The notes: generated by a model not told the origin, from the sequence alone. A stretch of 64,000 nucleotides of DNA from RUG14121 sp964533935 (GCA_964533935.1 CAZHOG010000003.1:60761-124760); one strand, 5' to 3'. Positions 27,094 to 35,622 are shown, counted from the stretch's first letter. A program made the numbers and translations.

Positions 27094-27813
27094 TTAATTT
27101 TTTTTAATTTTGTTCATATAATATTTTATTTTTCCAGCCCAAGTTGTACTAGCTGCATATTTCTTATTAATAGCTTCAGGTGTTTTTAATCCTTTTTTAA
27201 TATAATTATTTGAAAGATTTTTCATAAAAGATTCAATTCCTTTTTCAAGTGAACTAAATTTTTTATATGATCCATTTCCGCAATTTGGACCACCTTTCAT
27301 TCCTCCAACATTATTACATTTTTTAACTAATCCGCTACAACTTCCTGAATTACATCCAGTTTCATGAAGTATTATAGCAACAGCTAAATAGGGATCCACA
27401 TCATATTCTATAGCATAAGACGCAATAGTATAACCATATCCAGATAAGGTTGATTTTAAATTTTTGTCTAATTTATCTCCTAATTGTTCTAAAGTCATTC
27501 CTTCATAAACAATCTCAGGATAAATTTCACTATAATCTATTTCTTCCTCAATAAGAACACTACTTACAGCATTATCAATTGTCTCTACCTCAAATGATTT
27601 ATCTGTTTTTAGTAGGTGTTTAGAATCTATCGTTACCTTTTCTTTAGCATAATCAATACTATCTAAAGTATTAAAGGATGCCATGATTTTCGTATCACTA
27701 TTAACAACCCTATTAATTCGTTTCACATTATAATCAAAAGCTGATATTATATTTACTAAAATAATTGCGATCATGGTCATAACAATGACCCTAACCGACG
27801 GTAATTTTTTCAT
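27094..27813 (-). CDS. Membrane-anchored glucosaminidase-like (GH73/lysozyme-fold) protein
   Basis: 239 residues. An N-terminal anchor helix (VIVMTMIAIILVNIISAF) and a spacer lead to a lysozyme-like domain from about residue 115. ASYAIEYDVDPYLAVAIILHETG holds the likely catalytic Glu in LHETG. NNVGGMKGG matches the N-N-x-F/G-G-x-K-G motif of N-acetylglucosaminidases, and KYAASTTWAGKIKYYMNKI matches their last helix. Three Cys around GCNSGSCSGLVKKC may form disulfides. It probably cleaves peptidoglycan glycan strands outside the cell. The ATG follows AGGAGAGG. Confidence 0.75.
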   Translation of the reverse strand: MKKLPSVRVIVMTMIAIILVNIISAFDYNVKRINRVVNSDTKIMASFNTLDSIDYAKEKVTIDSKHLLKTDKSFEVETIDNAVSSVLIEEEIDYSEIYPEIVYEGMTLEQLGDKLDKNLKSTLSGYGYTIASYAIEYDVDPYLAVAIILHETGCNSGSCSGLVKKCNNVGGMKGGPNCGNGSYKKFSSLEKGIESFMKNLSNNYIKKGLKTPEAINKKYAASTTWAGKIKYYMNKIKKN

Positions 27814-27849
27814 TACTTCTACCTCTCCTAATAAGCGGAAACGTATTCA

Positions 27850-27878
27850 ATAATACCAAATTTTTATTTAAATGTCAA
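27850..27878 (-). promoter_or_regulatory. Sigma-A promoter of the GH73-like gene
   Basis: TTGACA (27873-27878), 17-bp spacer and TATTAT (27850-27855) on the minus strand, about 37 bp before the ATG. It lies between the yunB stop and this gene. Confidence 0.7.
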
Positions 27879-27894
27879 ATTTTGTAAACTTTTA

Positions 27895-28629
27895 TTACTC
27901 TAAAGACGTATTTAAAACTCTACTGCTTGCTTCCATAGTACCGTTATATAGTGATGGAACTTTACCATTAATTATCTTAGAAGCAATTAAAACTTCAAAA
28001 TTTCTGGTATCTATTTTTGATTTAACTGGTGTAAGAATCAAGGATGAAATACTAATATTTGTATATACTTCAATTAATGAATTATTTATACCATATGAAG
28101 TAACTTTTGTTTTTACACCAGTAAGAATACTTCCTATAAATTTAACTTTAACAGGAATTCTAGGTCCAAGGTTACTTGAATAAATATTATTTGAATAAAT
28201 TCCTATAGGAACTTTTAAAACAAAATAGTTTTGATTATTAGATAAATAATCATCATAAAAATCCATATTAGTTTTGCCAACTTCTAAATTATATAAGTCT
28301 GCTTTTAATTCATCAGTTATATGTGCTGAAAAGTTATATACTGATGGTAAATCAAAATCTATATTTATAATTTCTTCATCTTTATTTTTATTAATTATTA
28401 AGATTTTTTCTATTGTTTTATAATCTTCTTTTAAGGAATACTCAGTAATTATATTATTTAGCATTTTATTAATATTTACTTCTACAATTTTTATCATTTT
28501 AGGATTTATGCTTTTATTAAAATAATTAAATAATAAAAAAGTATTTATAGTAATCAAAAAAATAACTATCCATAATATATTAATAGTTTTGATATAATTT
28601 CTAGTTTTAAAAACTTTATATCTTTTCAT
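27895..28629 (-). CDS. yunB: Sporulation protein YunB
   Basis: About 244 residues from the ATG at 28629; an in-frame TTG at 28647 is also possible. One N-terminal helix (ILWIVIFLITINTFLLFNYF) anchors an outside domain. The diagnostic stretch LGPRIPVKVKFIGSILTG-VKTKVTSYGINNSLIEVYTNI (about 160-195) matches YunB, a mother-cell (SigE) protein needed for full spore formation in Bacillus. SKIINGKVPSLYNG near the C-terminus also fits. Its presence supports true endospore formation. Confidence 0.88.
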   Translation of the reverse strand: MKRYKVFKTRNYIKTINILWIVIFLITINTFLLFNYFNKSINPKMIKIVEVNINKMLNNIITEYSLKEDYKTIEKILIINKNKDEEIINIDFDLPSVYNFSAHITDELKADLYNLEVGKTNMDFYDDYLSNNQNYFVLKVPIGIYSNNIYSSNLGPRIPVKVKFIGSILTGVKTKVTSYGINNSLIEVYTNISISSLILTPVKSKIDTRNFEVLIASKIINGKVPSLYNGTMEASSRVLNTSLE

Positions 28630-28650
28630 ATTAATATATATGAACAATTC

Positions 28651-29475
28651 CTAAAATATTTGTAAGTTTAAATAATTATTTAAGAAAAATAATACTCCAC
28701 CAATAAAAGCAATTACTATTAATACAATTAATACTCTTATAATTATTTTAGTAGATTTCAAATCATCTTTTAAATCATTAAAGTCATCAAAATCACTCTT
28801 AGTAAAAGCATTAGTTGTAGTATAAAATGAATTTGTTAATTTATCATTTTTTTCTTGTTGCATTAATTCTCTTGTTTCGCCCTTTTTAACTTCTTCTTCA
28901 ATTCCACTAAGTACTTTTGTATTATCATCACCTTTTAAATCAGATAATATATCTAATGGATCTACACTACATGTTTTTGCTAATTCTTTTGAAGTAATGG
29001 TATTTATTAATGACATTAATTCTTCTTCTTTTGCACTTTTTGCTGGATTATCTTCTTCATTAACTTTTCTTCTTACTTCATCTAAATCTAAATTATTTAA
29101 TATATCAAATTGAGTATCACGTAATTTTTTTAATCTGTCTCTTTCATAATCAACTTCTTTTTCTTCACGAGCTTTTTCTAAAATAGAATTAATATCATAC
29201 TCTTTCGTTTCTTCTAAATTTATTTCTTCGTCTTCATAATCATCTATTTTAATTGATTTTCTTTTTGGATTAGTTTTATAGTTTGTTTCCAATAAATTTC
29301 TAATTTTATCAACATCTATAACATTTTCGTTATCCCCAATTACCTTTACATTACTATTAGGGTTGAATTTTTCTAAATTCATATTATTTATTTCTTTATA
29401 TAAATTATCATTTTTATCTAATCTAGATTTAGTAAGCTCATGGTTATCATAATATTTTTCCATACGTGATTTCAT
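28651..29475 (-). CDS. Unknown charged protein with a C-terminal membrane anchor
   Basis: 274 residues, very rich in Asp, Glu, Lys and Asn. The N-terminus MKSRMEKYYDNHELTKSRLDKN and a helical middle (EKAREEKEVDYERDRLKKLRDTQ) suggest coiled coil. A single helix near the C-terminus (IIIRVLIVLIVIAFIGGVLFFL, about 245-266) makes it tail-anchored, with the bulk in the cytosol. The start has a clear AGGAGTGG. It sits 3 bp or so upstream of yunB's frame and probably shares its transcript. Function not recognised. Confidence 0.65.
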   Translation of the reverse strand: MKSRMEKYYDNHELTKSRLDKNDNLYKEINNMNLEKFNPNSNVKVIGDNENVIDVDKIRNLLETNYKTNPKRKSIKIDDYEDEEINLEETKEYDINSILEKAREEKEVDYERDRLKKLRDTQFDILNNLDLDEVRRKVNEEDNPAKSAKEEELMSLINTITSKELAKTCSVDPLDILSDLKGDDNTKVLSGIEEEVKKGETRELMQQEKNDKLTNSFYTTTNAFTKSDFDDFNDLKDDLKSTKIIIRVLIVLIVIAFIGGVLFFLNNYLNLQIF

Positions 29476-29536
29476 GTAACCACTCCTTATTCATATATAT
29501 GATATCATAATTTAAAAAGATTTAAAACAGATTTAT

Positions 29537-29565
29537 TTGCAATTTTTAATAATTACATTTATAAT
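29537..29565 (+). promoter_or_regulatory. Sigma-A promoter of the ferredoxin gene
   Basis: TTGCAA (29537-29542), 17-bp spacer, TATAAT (29560-29565). The ATG is only 20 bp downstream, so the leader is very short. Confidence 0.65.
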
Positions 29566-29584
29566 TTTTTTAGGAGATGAAAAT

Positions 29585-29887
29585 ATGAAAAAAATAAATG
29601 TAAATAAAGAAATGTGCATTGGTTGTGGAGCTTGTGTTGCAATCGATGATGAACATTTTAATTTTGACGATAATGGTTTATCAAACGTTATTTCAAATGA
29701 ATCTTTAGATTCTGCAAACTTAGCAAACGCAATTGAATCTTGTCCTGTTGGAGCAATATCAATAAGTGATTGTGAATGTGGATGCCAAGAAAATTGCAAC
29801 TGCGATTCTGATTGTGATTGTGGATGCCAAGAAGGCGAAGAATGTTCTTGCGATTCTTGTGATTGCGATTGTGAACATTGTAATTAA
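29585..29887 (+). CDS. Single-cluster ferredoxin with a cysteine-rich C-terminal tail
   Basis: 100 residues from the ATG at 29585, which follows TTAGGAGATG; an upstream in-frame start lies inside the promoter. Residues 1-62 are a normal 4Fe-4S ferredoxin: CIGCGACVAI supplies three ligands and ESCPVGAI the fourth. The final ~38 residues are extraordinary, with 14 Cys mixed with Asp, Glu, Gly and Asn (CECGCQENCNCDSDCDCGCQ and on), and built from an internal repeat at DNA level (GATTGTGA-TGTGGATGCCAAGAA twice). The tail looks metallothionein-like and could bind zinc, copper or further Fe-S clusters; this is inference. Confidence 0.85.
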   Translation: MKKINVNKEMCIGCGACVAIDDEHFNFDDNGLSNVISNESLDSANLANAIESCPVGAISISDCECGCQENCNCDSDCDCGCQEGEECSCDSCDCDCEHCN

Positions 29888-29928
29888 AAATTCCAAATCA
29901 AAAATACAAAAGAAATATAGACAGTCAA

Positions 29929-29956
29929 AAAAGACATATCAATTGATATGTCTTTT
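29929..29956. terminator. Bidirectional terminator between ferredoxin and rluB
   Basis: Perfect palindrome AAAAGACATATCAA/TTGATATGTCTTTT, giving a hairpin with a T end on both strands for these convergent genes. Confidence 0.8.
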
Positions 29957-30668
29957 ATTTTAAACTATATAATTTTTTTACTTCTTTAATACTTAATTCT
30001 CTATATTCTCCAGATTTTAAGTTTTCAAGATTTAAAAAAGCATAACTTTCTCTTTTTAATTTTATAACTTCATGATGTAATTCATGAAATAGTTTTTTAA
30101 CAATATGATTTCTTCCTTCAACAATAGTAATTTCTATTAAAGAAGTATTTTTCACGATATCTTTTTTTCTTACTTTAAATCTAACTGGTTTACATCTTCT
30201 ATCTTCAATAATTACGCCTCTTTTTAATGCATCTATATCTTCTTTTGCTAAGATGCCTTCAATTTTAGCAATATAAGTCTTTTCAATATTATTACTTGGA
30301 TGACTTAATATATTAGTTAATTCGCCATCATTTGTTAATAAAATTAAACCAGTAGTATCGTAATCAAGTCTTCCAATTGGATAAATTCTAGAATCAGTAT
30401 TAATTAAGGATACGATAGTATTTCTATTTTTGTCATCACTTACACTGCTTATATAACCACGTGGTTTATTTAAAATATAATATTCTTTAATTAAATCTTG
30501 GTTAATAGCATTTCCATTAATTGTAATACTATCACTATAATTTACTTTAGTACCCAACTCTTGTACTACTTTACCATTAACTTCTACACATCCTTTTAAT
30601 ATTAATTCTTCAGCTTTTCTTCTTGATGTATATCCACTATTTGCAATAACCTTTTGTAATCTTTCCAT
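29955..30668 (-). CDS. rluB: rRNA pseudouridine synthase, RsuA/RluB family
   Basis: 237 residues. An S4 RNA-binding domain (MERLQKVIANSGYTSRRKAEELILKG) is followed by the catalytic core, with the active-site Asp in IGRLDYDTTGLILLTNDG near residue 100, plus the IVEGRNHIVKKLFHELHHEV motif of the RsuA branch. RluB makes pseudouridine 2605 in 23S rRNA. In Bacillus rluB lies close downstream of spmB, as here, which supports this name over RsuA. The ATG follows GAGGTG. Confidence 0.9.
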   Translation of the reverse strand: MERLQKVIANSGYTSRRKAEELILKGCVEVNGKVVQELGTKVNYSDSITINGNAINQDLIKEYYILNKPRGYISSVSDDKNRNTIVSLINTDSRIYPIGRLDYDTTGLILLTNDGELTNILSHPSNNIEKTYIAKIEGILAKEDIDALKRGVIIEDRRCKPVRFKVRKKDIVKNTSLIEITIVEGRNHIVKKLFHELHHEVIKLKRESYAFLNLENLKSGEYRELSIKEVKKLYSLK

Positions 30669-30732
30669 ACTAGCACCTCACTCGTTTTATAGAGTATAAC
30701 ATATTTTAATGAATTAAAGAATAAAAGAAATA

Positions 30733-31245
30733 TTAAAAAAATAAACTTACTACTATAAAGCTAGCTATTATTCCAATTAAATCGGCAAATAAGCCACATA
30801 ATAAAGCATATTTTGTTTTAGTTACTTTGATACTACCAAAATACAATGCTAAAACATAAATTGTTGTATCTGTACTTCCTTGGATAGTAGATGCCAAAAG
30901 ACCAGCAAAAGAATCAGGTCCATATTTCAAAAAAATTCCATTCATTATTGAAAGACTTGCTGTTCCCGAAATTGGTCTTAATAAGGCCATTGGTATAATA
31001 TCTAATGGTAAATTAATTTTTGCCAATACAGGAGTCATAAATTTAAATACGTGCAAAACAAAATTACTATTTAAAAATAAATTAACAGCAAATACCATGG
31101 CAATAATTGATGGGAATATATTAAAGCAAGTTTTCAGGCCATCTTTAGCACCATTCAAAAAAGATTCATATATATCTTGATGCTTAATAATACCATAGAT
31201 TATTATTAATAAAATAAAACTGGGAATGATTAATTTAGTTATCAT
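30733..31245 (-). CDS. spmB: Spore maturation protein B
   Basis: 170 residues with five or so helices. It contains the nucleoside-recognition/gate domain seen in SpmB (FNIFPSIIAMVFAVNLFLNS, then IPMALLRPISGTASLSIMNGIF and QGSTDTTIYVLALYFGS). With SpmA and DacB it is needed for spore core dehydration and heat resistance in Bacillus. It overlaps the end of spmA by 11 bp and has an AAGGAG binding site within it. Confidence 0.93.
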   Translation of the reverse strand: MITKLIIPSFILLIIIYGIIKHQDIYESFLNGAKDGLKTCFNIFPSIIAMVFAVNLFLNSNFVLHVFKFMTPVLAKINLPLDIIPMALLRPISGTASLSIMNGIFLKYGPDSFAGLLASTIQGSTDTTIYVLALYFGSIKVTKTKYALLCGLFADLIGIIASFIVVSLFF

Positions 31246-31819
31246 AGTTTTTTCTCCTTATAAAATAATCTAATAATAAACCTCCTAATGAAGAAAAAAA
31301 TGTAGCAATAACAGAAGTTATAATTATACTTTCAGGATTTGAACTTCCAGTCATTAATCTTAATGCAATTGTAGTAGTTGGTACAATTGTAACACCTGAT
31401 GTATTTAATATAAGAAAAGTTATCATTGGTGTTGTCGCAGTATCTTTTTGATTATTGATTTTTTGTAATTCTTCCATTGCTTTTAATCCAAAAGGTGTTG
31501 CTGCACTTCCAAGTCCAAGTGCATTGGCTGCAATATTTGAAGCTATGTATCCGAGTGATTTATTTTCTTTGGGAACTGTTGGAAATAACTTTGATAAAAA
31601 TGGATATAACAAATTTGAAAATTTATTTAATAAACCGGAATCCTCAGCTATTTTCATTATTCCAGTCCATAATACAATAATTGGTAATAAATCTAGCATC
31701 ATTTTAAGTCCATCATTAGCACTGGTTAAAATTGTATCATTTAATCCACTTATATTATTAGTCATAATACTAAAACCGATTCCTAGAATAATTAATAAAC
31801 CCCAAATTATTGTAACCAT
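31235..31819 (-). CDS. spmA: Spore maturation protein A
   Basis: 194 residues, a multi-helix membrane protein with the same gate domain as SpmB. Typical SpmA features are MVTIIWGLLIILGIGFS, MLDLLPIIVLWTGIMKIAEDSGL, and the conserved NIAANALGLGSAATPFGLKAMEELQKIN (about 90-117). It partners with SpmB in forespore maturation. The ATG follows GGAGATG. It is separated from dacB by one extra gene, unlike in Bacillus where dacB-spmA-spmB are adjacent. Confidence 0.95.
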   Translation of the reverse strand: MVTIIWGLLIILGIGFSIMTNNISGLNDTILTSANDGLKMMLDLLPIIVLWTGIMKIAEDSGLLNKFSNLLYPFLSKLFPTVPKENKSLGYIASNIAANALGLGSAATPFGLKAMEELQKINNQKDTATTPMITFLILNTSGVTIVPTTTIALRLMTGSSNPESIIITSVIATFFSSLGGLLLDYFIRRKNYDN

Positions 31820-31846
31820 CTACTCATCTCCATATTTAAAAATATG

Positions 31847-31880
31847 AAAAAAGATAAAATAAATGATATTTTATCTTTTT
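31847..31880 (-). terminator. Terminator between the HELTH gene and spmA
   Basis: Stem AAAAGATAAAATA/TATTTTATCTTTT with a 5-nt loop; the minus-strand T side ends in TTTTTT. It would separate dacB and the HELTH gene from spmAB unless read through. Confidence 0.7.
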
Positions 31881-32716
31881 ATTAATTCAAGTTTTTTTAT
31901 TTGTTCTTCAAAAGGTTCATTATTATATGTGGATAATAATTCTAAAGATTCTTCTGTAGTATGAATATTTTGAGTAACAAATTTATTATTTTCTTTAAAT
32001 AAAAGTTCATAAAATATCGGTAAATCTTCTCCATAAATTATATCTTCTCTATTATCTTGATTTAATAAAGCCGCATGAGTTAATTCGTGAATATTAATAA
32101 GTGTAGAACTTTGGTCTTTTATTATTGGTAAAAGTATTTTATCAAAGTTTTCACCAAATACTCCAAATATGTCAGAATTATTATAAGAATCAGTATCTAA
32201 CCATTTAGTTTTTTTTAAAATCAAATCTAATAAAGAATTATCTAATACTTGCTCATTAATAAGAAAACTATTCACATTATCATTGTTAAACCCTTTAACA
32301 TAACTAATATAATTATTCATATCTTCATCAGATAAATCTTTATAATTCTTACGTGGTATATAAAACTTATACTCTAGATTCATATCAATAGCAGTTTCAA
32401 TATTATCAATTAAGTATTCAAAATACTGATATTTCTTTTCAAATCCATCATCTATTTTATCTAAAAAATTATATACATCTTGGCAATTCAATTTATAGCC
32501 ATTTTTAAATATGAAATCTAATACAGTCATTTCTCTATATGTATTTTCTAAATAAACTTCTATTTCTTTTTTAAAAGAATCATTTAGTAAAGTATTATTA
32601 AACTTCTTTTTAGCTTTCATTCCATACCAATACTTATTGGCTAATACAGAATATATTTCTTTATAAGAATAATAATAATATTTTAGTACTTCTAAATATA
32701 TAAATCCACTTTTCAT
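31871..32716 (-). CDS. Unknown protein with an HELTH zinc-protease-like motif, between dacB and spmA
   Basis: 281 residues without signal peptide or membrane helix, so probably cytosolic. LINIHELTHAALLNQ (HExxH, near 208-212) is followed about 20 residues later by EDLPIFYELLF, where a Glu could be the third metal ligand. The N-terminal 150 residues are helical and rich in Tyr, Lys and Asp. It is distinct in sequence from the other HExxH protein at 18723-19712, but of similar size and helical make-up. Not a family I recognise. It starts at ATG 32716 behind GGTGA, 28 bp after dacB. Confidence 0.7.
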   Translation of the reverse strand: MKSGFIYLEVLKYYYYSYKEIYSVLANKYWYGMKAKKKFNNTLLNDSFKKEIEVYLENTYREMTVLDFIFKNGYKLNCQDVYNFLDKIDDGFEKKYQYFEYLIDNIETAIDMNLEYKFYIPRKNYKDLSDEDMNNYISYVKGFNNDNVNSFLINEQVLDNSLLDLILKKTKWLDTDSYNNSDIFGVFGENFDKILLPIIKDQSSTLINIHELTHAALLNQDNREDIIYGEDLPIFYELLFKENNKFVTQNIHTTEESLELLSTYNNEPFEEQIKKLELIKR

Positions 32717-32743
32717 AAAATCACCATTTCCGGTATTATAACA

Positions 32744-33826
32744 CTATTTAAAAATATTTTTAATTTTTTCCCATAAATTCGTTTTATTTTTTTTAATTTT
32801 CTTATTTTTTATATAAATATTTTCTTCATAAATAGTTTTATCATTTAATACTACCTGTGCTTTTCCTATAACTTGATTATTCTTATAATTTTCATTTTTT
32901 TCTAAAACAATATTAATTTTAACATTATCTTTTTCTATATCATTTAAAAGCATTTGATAATCTTTTTTTACATAAAAGTTTGCTTCATTATAAAAAGTTT
33001 CATTTCTTATTTTAAATTTTTTCTTATCAATTACTTTTATCAATGAATATTTTTCAAAATATTCTTCATAAAGATTTTTATGATCTTCAAAATCATTTCC
33101 ATCATTTAAAGTAACAACTACTAATTTCTTATTTTCTTTTGTTGCTGATGTTACTAAAGTTCTCTTAGCTAGTTTAGTATATCCTGTTTTACCGCCATTA
33201 CAATATTTATAATTAAATAATAGTTTATTTTTATTTCTCCATGAATATGTTTTTTTATCACTTTTTGCTGTATAATTTTTAGTACTAACTATTTTTTTAA
33301 AATCATTATTTTTCATTGCATAACTCATTAATAGTGCCATATCATAAGCCGTAGATAAATTAGCTTTTCCATCATTTTCTTCTAAACCATGAGAATTATA
33401 GAATACCGTATTAGTCATATTTAACTGCTTAGCTTTATCATTCATTTTTTTTATAAAATCTATTTTTTTATTATTAAAATAATTTGAAATAACAATGGCT
33501 GCATCGTTCCCACTTCTTAACATTAAACCATATAATAAATCTTCCAAACTTATTTTTTCTCCTAATTCAATATATATAGCACTTCCATAAGCTTTTAATA
33601 CAGCTTCATCTACAGTAATTTCATCAGATAGCTTACCATTTTCTAATGCTACAATACACGTCATTATTTTTGTAGTACTTGCAATTAGTTTTTGTTCGTC
33701 AATATTCTTTTTATATAAAACTCTATTTGAATCTTGATCTAACACAATTGCAGATTCAGCACTTATTGCTAATATATTTAATGGACATATAAAAAATAAT
33801 AATACTACAATTAGTACTTTTTTCAT
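32744..33826 (-). CDS. dacB: D-alanyl-D-alanine carboxypeptidase (DacB-like, S11 family)
   Basis: 360 residues, secreted, with signal peptide MKKVLIVVLLFFICPLNILA. The three penicillin-binding motifs are present: STTK (in IASTTKIMTC, near 50), SGN (in LRSGNDAAIV, near 112) and KTG (in GGKTGYTKLAKR, near 214). It trims the terminal D-Ala of peptidoglycan stem peptides. Position upstream of spmA-spmB marks it as the counterpart of Bacillus dacB (PBP5*), which sets cortex cross-linking in spores. The C-terminal ~90 residues are a Lys-rich beta domain. Confidence 0.9.
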   Translation of the reverse strand: MKKVLIVVLLFFICPLNILAISAESAIVLDQDSNRVLYKKNIDEQKLIASTTKIMTCIVALENGKLSDEITVDEAVLKAYGSAIYIELGEKISLEDLLYGLMLRSGNDAAIVISNYFNNKKIDFIKKMNDKAKQLNMTNTVFYNSHGLEENDGKANLSTAYDMALLMSYAMKNNDFKKIVSTKNYTAKSDKKTYSWRNKNKLLFNYKYCNGGKTGYTKLAKRTLVTSATKENKKLVVVTLNDGNDFEDHKNLYEEYFEKYSLIKVIDKKKFKIRNETFYNEANFYVKKDYQMLLNDIEKDNVKINIVLEKNENYKNNQVIGKAQVVLNDKTIYEENIYIKNKKIKKNKTNLWEKIKNIFK

Positions 33827-33850
33827 TTAATCACCTATTTAATGATATGA

Positions 33851-33876
33851 AAAAAAGAACTTTTTAAGTCCTTTAA
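33851..33876 (-). terminator. Terminator after the 52-residue membrane protein
   Basis: Stem AAAGGAC/GTTCTTT (one G-T pair) and a T-run on the minus strand. Confidence 0.6.
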
Positions 33877-34031
33877 TTTTTCTTTGTATTTTTAAATATA
33901 ATCTTAGAAAACAATATTAAAAATAAAATTGCACTAATTAATAAACAATATGGAAAATAATTTATTTCATCATTAGTATTTTTAGTATCTCCATCAACAA
34001 TAACTTTTTCAATCAACACTTTATTTTCCAT
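33873..34031 (-). CDS. Small single-helix membrane protein
   Basis: 52 residues from the ATG at 34031, 5 nt after GAGGTG, which is a good ribosome binding site. The N-terminal 24 residues are hydrophilic (MENKVLIEKVIVDGDTKN) and the rest is one helix, YCLLISAILFLILFSKIIF, with a Lys/Asn end. A terminator follows at once. Codon use and spacing fit a genuine gene. Function unknown; it precedes dacB on the same strand. Confidence 0.6.
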   Translation of the reverse strand: MENKVLIEKVIVDGDTKNTNDEINYFPYCLLISAILFLILFSKIIFKNTKKN

Positions 34032-34083
34032 CCATACACCTCATTGTATTTTAATTATATACTTATTTTCTAAAAATATCTAT

Positions 34084-34108
34084 AAAAAAAGAGTTATTAA
34101 CTCTTTTT
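34084..34108 (-). terminator. Terminator of the lipoprotein gene
   Basis: Stem AAAGAGTT/AACTCTTT with a 3-nt loop and a seven-T run on the minus strand. Confidence 0.85.
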
Positions 34109-34675
34109 ATCTGTATCAATAGAAGTATCATTTGAATAATCATATATTCCATGAATTTTTTGAATATCAGCATTTGTTGGTTCTTCTAAAACCCATTTAC
34201 CATTTTCTTTTACTACTGTAAAATCTATTGAATATGTTACTGTAGTTTCATATTTTTTCATTTCATCTAGTTTATAATCAATATATAAATCTTCATCATA
34301 TGCACCATCAGTATAGAACTCATCTTTATGCTCACTTAAATATTTTGCGGTGTCTTGTTGAACTTTATAGTAATCATATACAGTTATTTTTGCAGTAACC
34401 TTAGCTTCGTCACCATTATATACTTCGTCAGTAATCTCATATTTCATATCTTGATATTGACGTTTTAATATATCCTTATATTTATCTTTTTGTTTATCTT
34501 TAAGATCCTCTTCGTCAATCAATTTGTCAAGTTGTGTAGATACATTGTCATCTAGTTTTTTATAATTATCTAAATAATCTCTAACTTTATCTTTTGCCCT
34601 ATTATCTGTACATCCGCAACCAACTGCCAAAAATACTGCTATTAAAATTGCTACTATTTTATAAGTTTTTTTCAT
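34097..34675 (-). CDS. Lipoprotein of unknown function
   Basis: 192 residues from the ATG at 34675 (MKKTYKIVAILIAV), chosen because AAGGAGAAAAGG lies just upstream; a longer frame exists but lacks a binding site. The signal peptide ends in LAVGC, with a second Cys after one residue. The mature part has a charged helical region (DKLIDEEDLKDKQKDKYKDILKRQYQD), then a beta region ending in NGKWVLEEP, the pattern of DUF4878/NTF2-like lipoproteins. Its end is followed by a terminator. Its start overlaps nothing. Confidence 0.75.
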   Translation of the reverse strand: MKKTYKIVAILIAVFLAVGCGCTDNRAKDKVRDYLDNYKKLDDNVSTQLDKLIDEEDLKDKQKDKYKDILKRQYQDMKYEITDEVYNGDEAKVTAKITVYDYYKVQQDTAKYLSEHKDEFYTDGAYDEDLYIDYKLDEMKKYETTVTYSIDFTVVKENGKWVLEEPTNADIQKIHGIYDYSNDTSIDTDKKS

Positions 34676-34721
34676 ATCTATCCTTTTCTCCTTTTTAATA
34701 TTATGGTCAAATAAATGTAAA

Positions 34722-35354
34722 CTATACATTGCTATATGATAACTTAATTAAATTATATATATTATATTGTTCTTTAGTAATTCCACGGTTTAAATCTTCA
34801 ATTGATTTTTTTAATATTTCATTATAGTCTTCACTTATTAAATTAAACCATTCATAATATAAATACTTTAATTTTTCAAAATCTTTATTATCATATAATT
34901 CTTTTAATTCTGTTAATATAATTCTTTTAATCTTTTCTTCTTGTCTAAAATTATTTTTTAACTTATATTCTTTAATTTTAGATATATCAATATTTCTATT
35001 TTTTAAGGAATATGCGATTTCACATATGTTATTCTCATCTTCCAGAAGTAGATTGCTTCTTGATACACTCTTGCCAATATCATTAAATTCAATTGCAATG
35101 CAATTTTTAGTATCACAAAAAATACAAGCTGTTAATAAGTCACCTTTTTTAACAATACTTTTACCTTTTATTGAATTTAAAAATTCATCAGATATTATAA
35201 ATTCACTTGAATAAATTTTTTGTAATAAAGGTGTTGATATTTTTATTAATGGAATTTTTTTAAAGTTATCCAAATTATCATTTGCTTCCCATTCATAAAA
35301 TTCTAGTAATTGTTCATCATCAAAGTTTAGTTTTATTTCGTAATAAAAATTCAT
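34722..35354 (-). CDS. DUF3603-like cytosolic protein
   Basis: 210 residues. The opening (FYYEIKLNFDDEQLLEFYEWEANDNLDNFKKIPLIKI) and the late KLKYLYYEWFN match my memory of DUF3603, a Bacilli protein family without known function. An ACIFCDTKNCIAIEFND stretch forms a central strand pair. No membrane helix. It overlaps the small membrane protein gene upstream by 35 bp, so the pair is coupled. The family call is from recall, not a search. Confidence 0.6.
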   Translation of the reverse strand: MNFYYEIKLNFDDEQLLEFYEWEANDNLDNFKKIPLIKISTPLLQKIYSSEFIISDEFLNSIKGKSIVKKGDLLTACIFCDTKNCIAIEFNDIGKSVSRSNLLLEDENNICEIAYSLKNRNIDISKIKEYKLKNNFRQEEKIKRIILTELKELYDNKDFEKLKYLYYEWFNLISEDYNEILKKSIEDLNRGITKEQYNIYNLIKLSYSNV

Positions 35355-35553
35355 TTTTAATATTCCTTTCTAAAGAAAAATAAATCATTAGTAATCCTAT
35401 ATAAAAGATTAAACATTCAAACTTCATATTAATAAATTCTACATATTCTAAAAAACTATACCCTAATGTTAATAAATTTAAATAAAGTATTGAAAAAAGC
35501 AATCCTAGACTGCAAAGAAATATACCTAAAAAAAATAAAATAATCTTTTTCAT
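35320..35553 (-). CDS. Small two-helix membrane protein
   Basis: 77 residues with two clear helices (KKIILFFLGIFLCSLGLLFSILYL and FECLIFYIGLLMIYFSL) and a basic C-terminus. The ATG follows AGGAGA at good spacing, and its end overlaps the DUF3603-like gene. It faces divergently away from uppP. Not recognised. Confidence 0.65.
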   Translation of the reverse strand: MKKIILFFLGIFLCSLGLLFSILYLNLLTLGYSFLEYVEFINMKFECLIFYIGLLMIYFSLERNIKNEFLLRNKTKL

Positions 35554-35622
35554 AACAATCTCCTAAAACATTTTATTTCTTATTTTATGATTTTAGTATA
35601 TAATTATTACAGGTGATTATAG

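Noticed and set aside
29533..29799. Minus-strand frame opposite the ferredoxin gene
   Set aside because: Antisense shadow of a Cys-codon-rich gene; no start signal.
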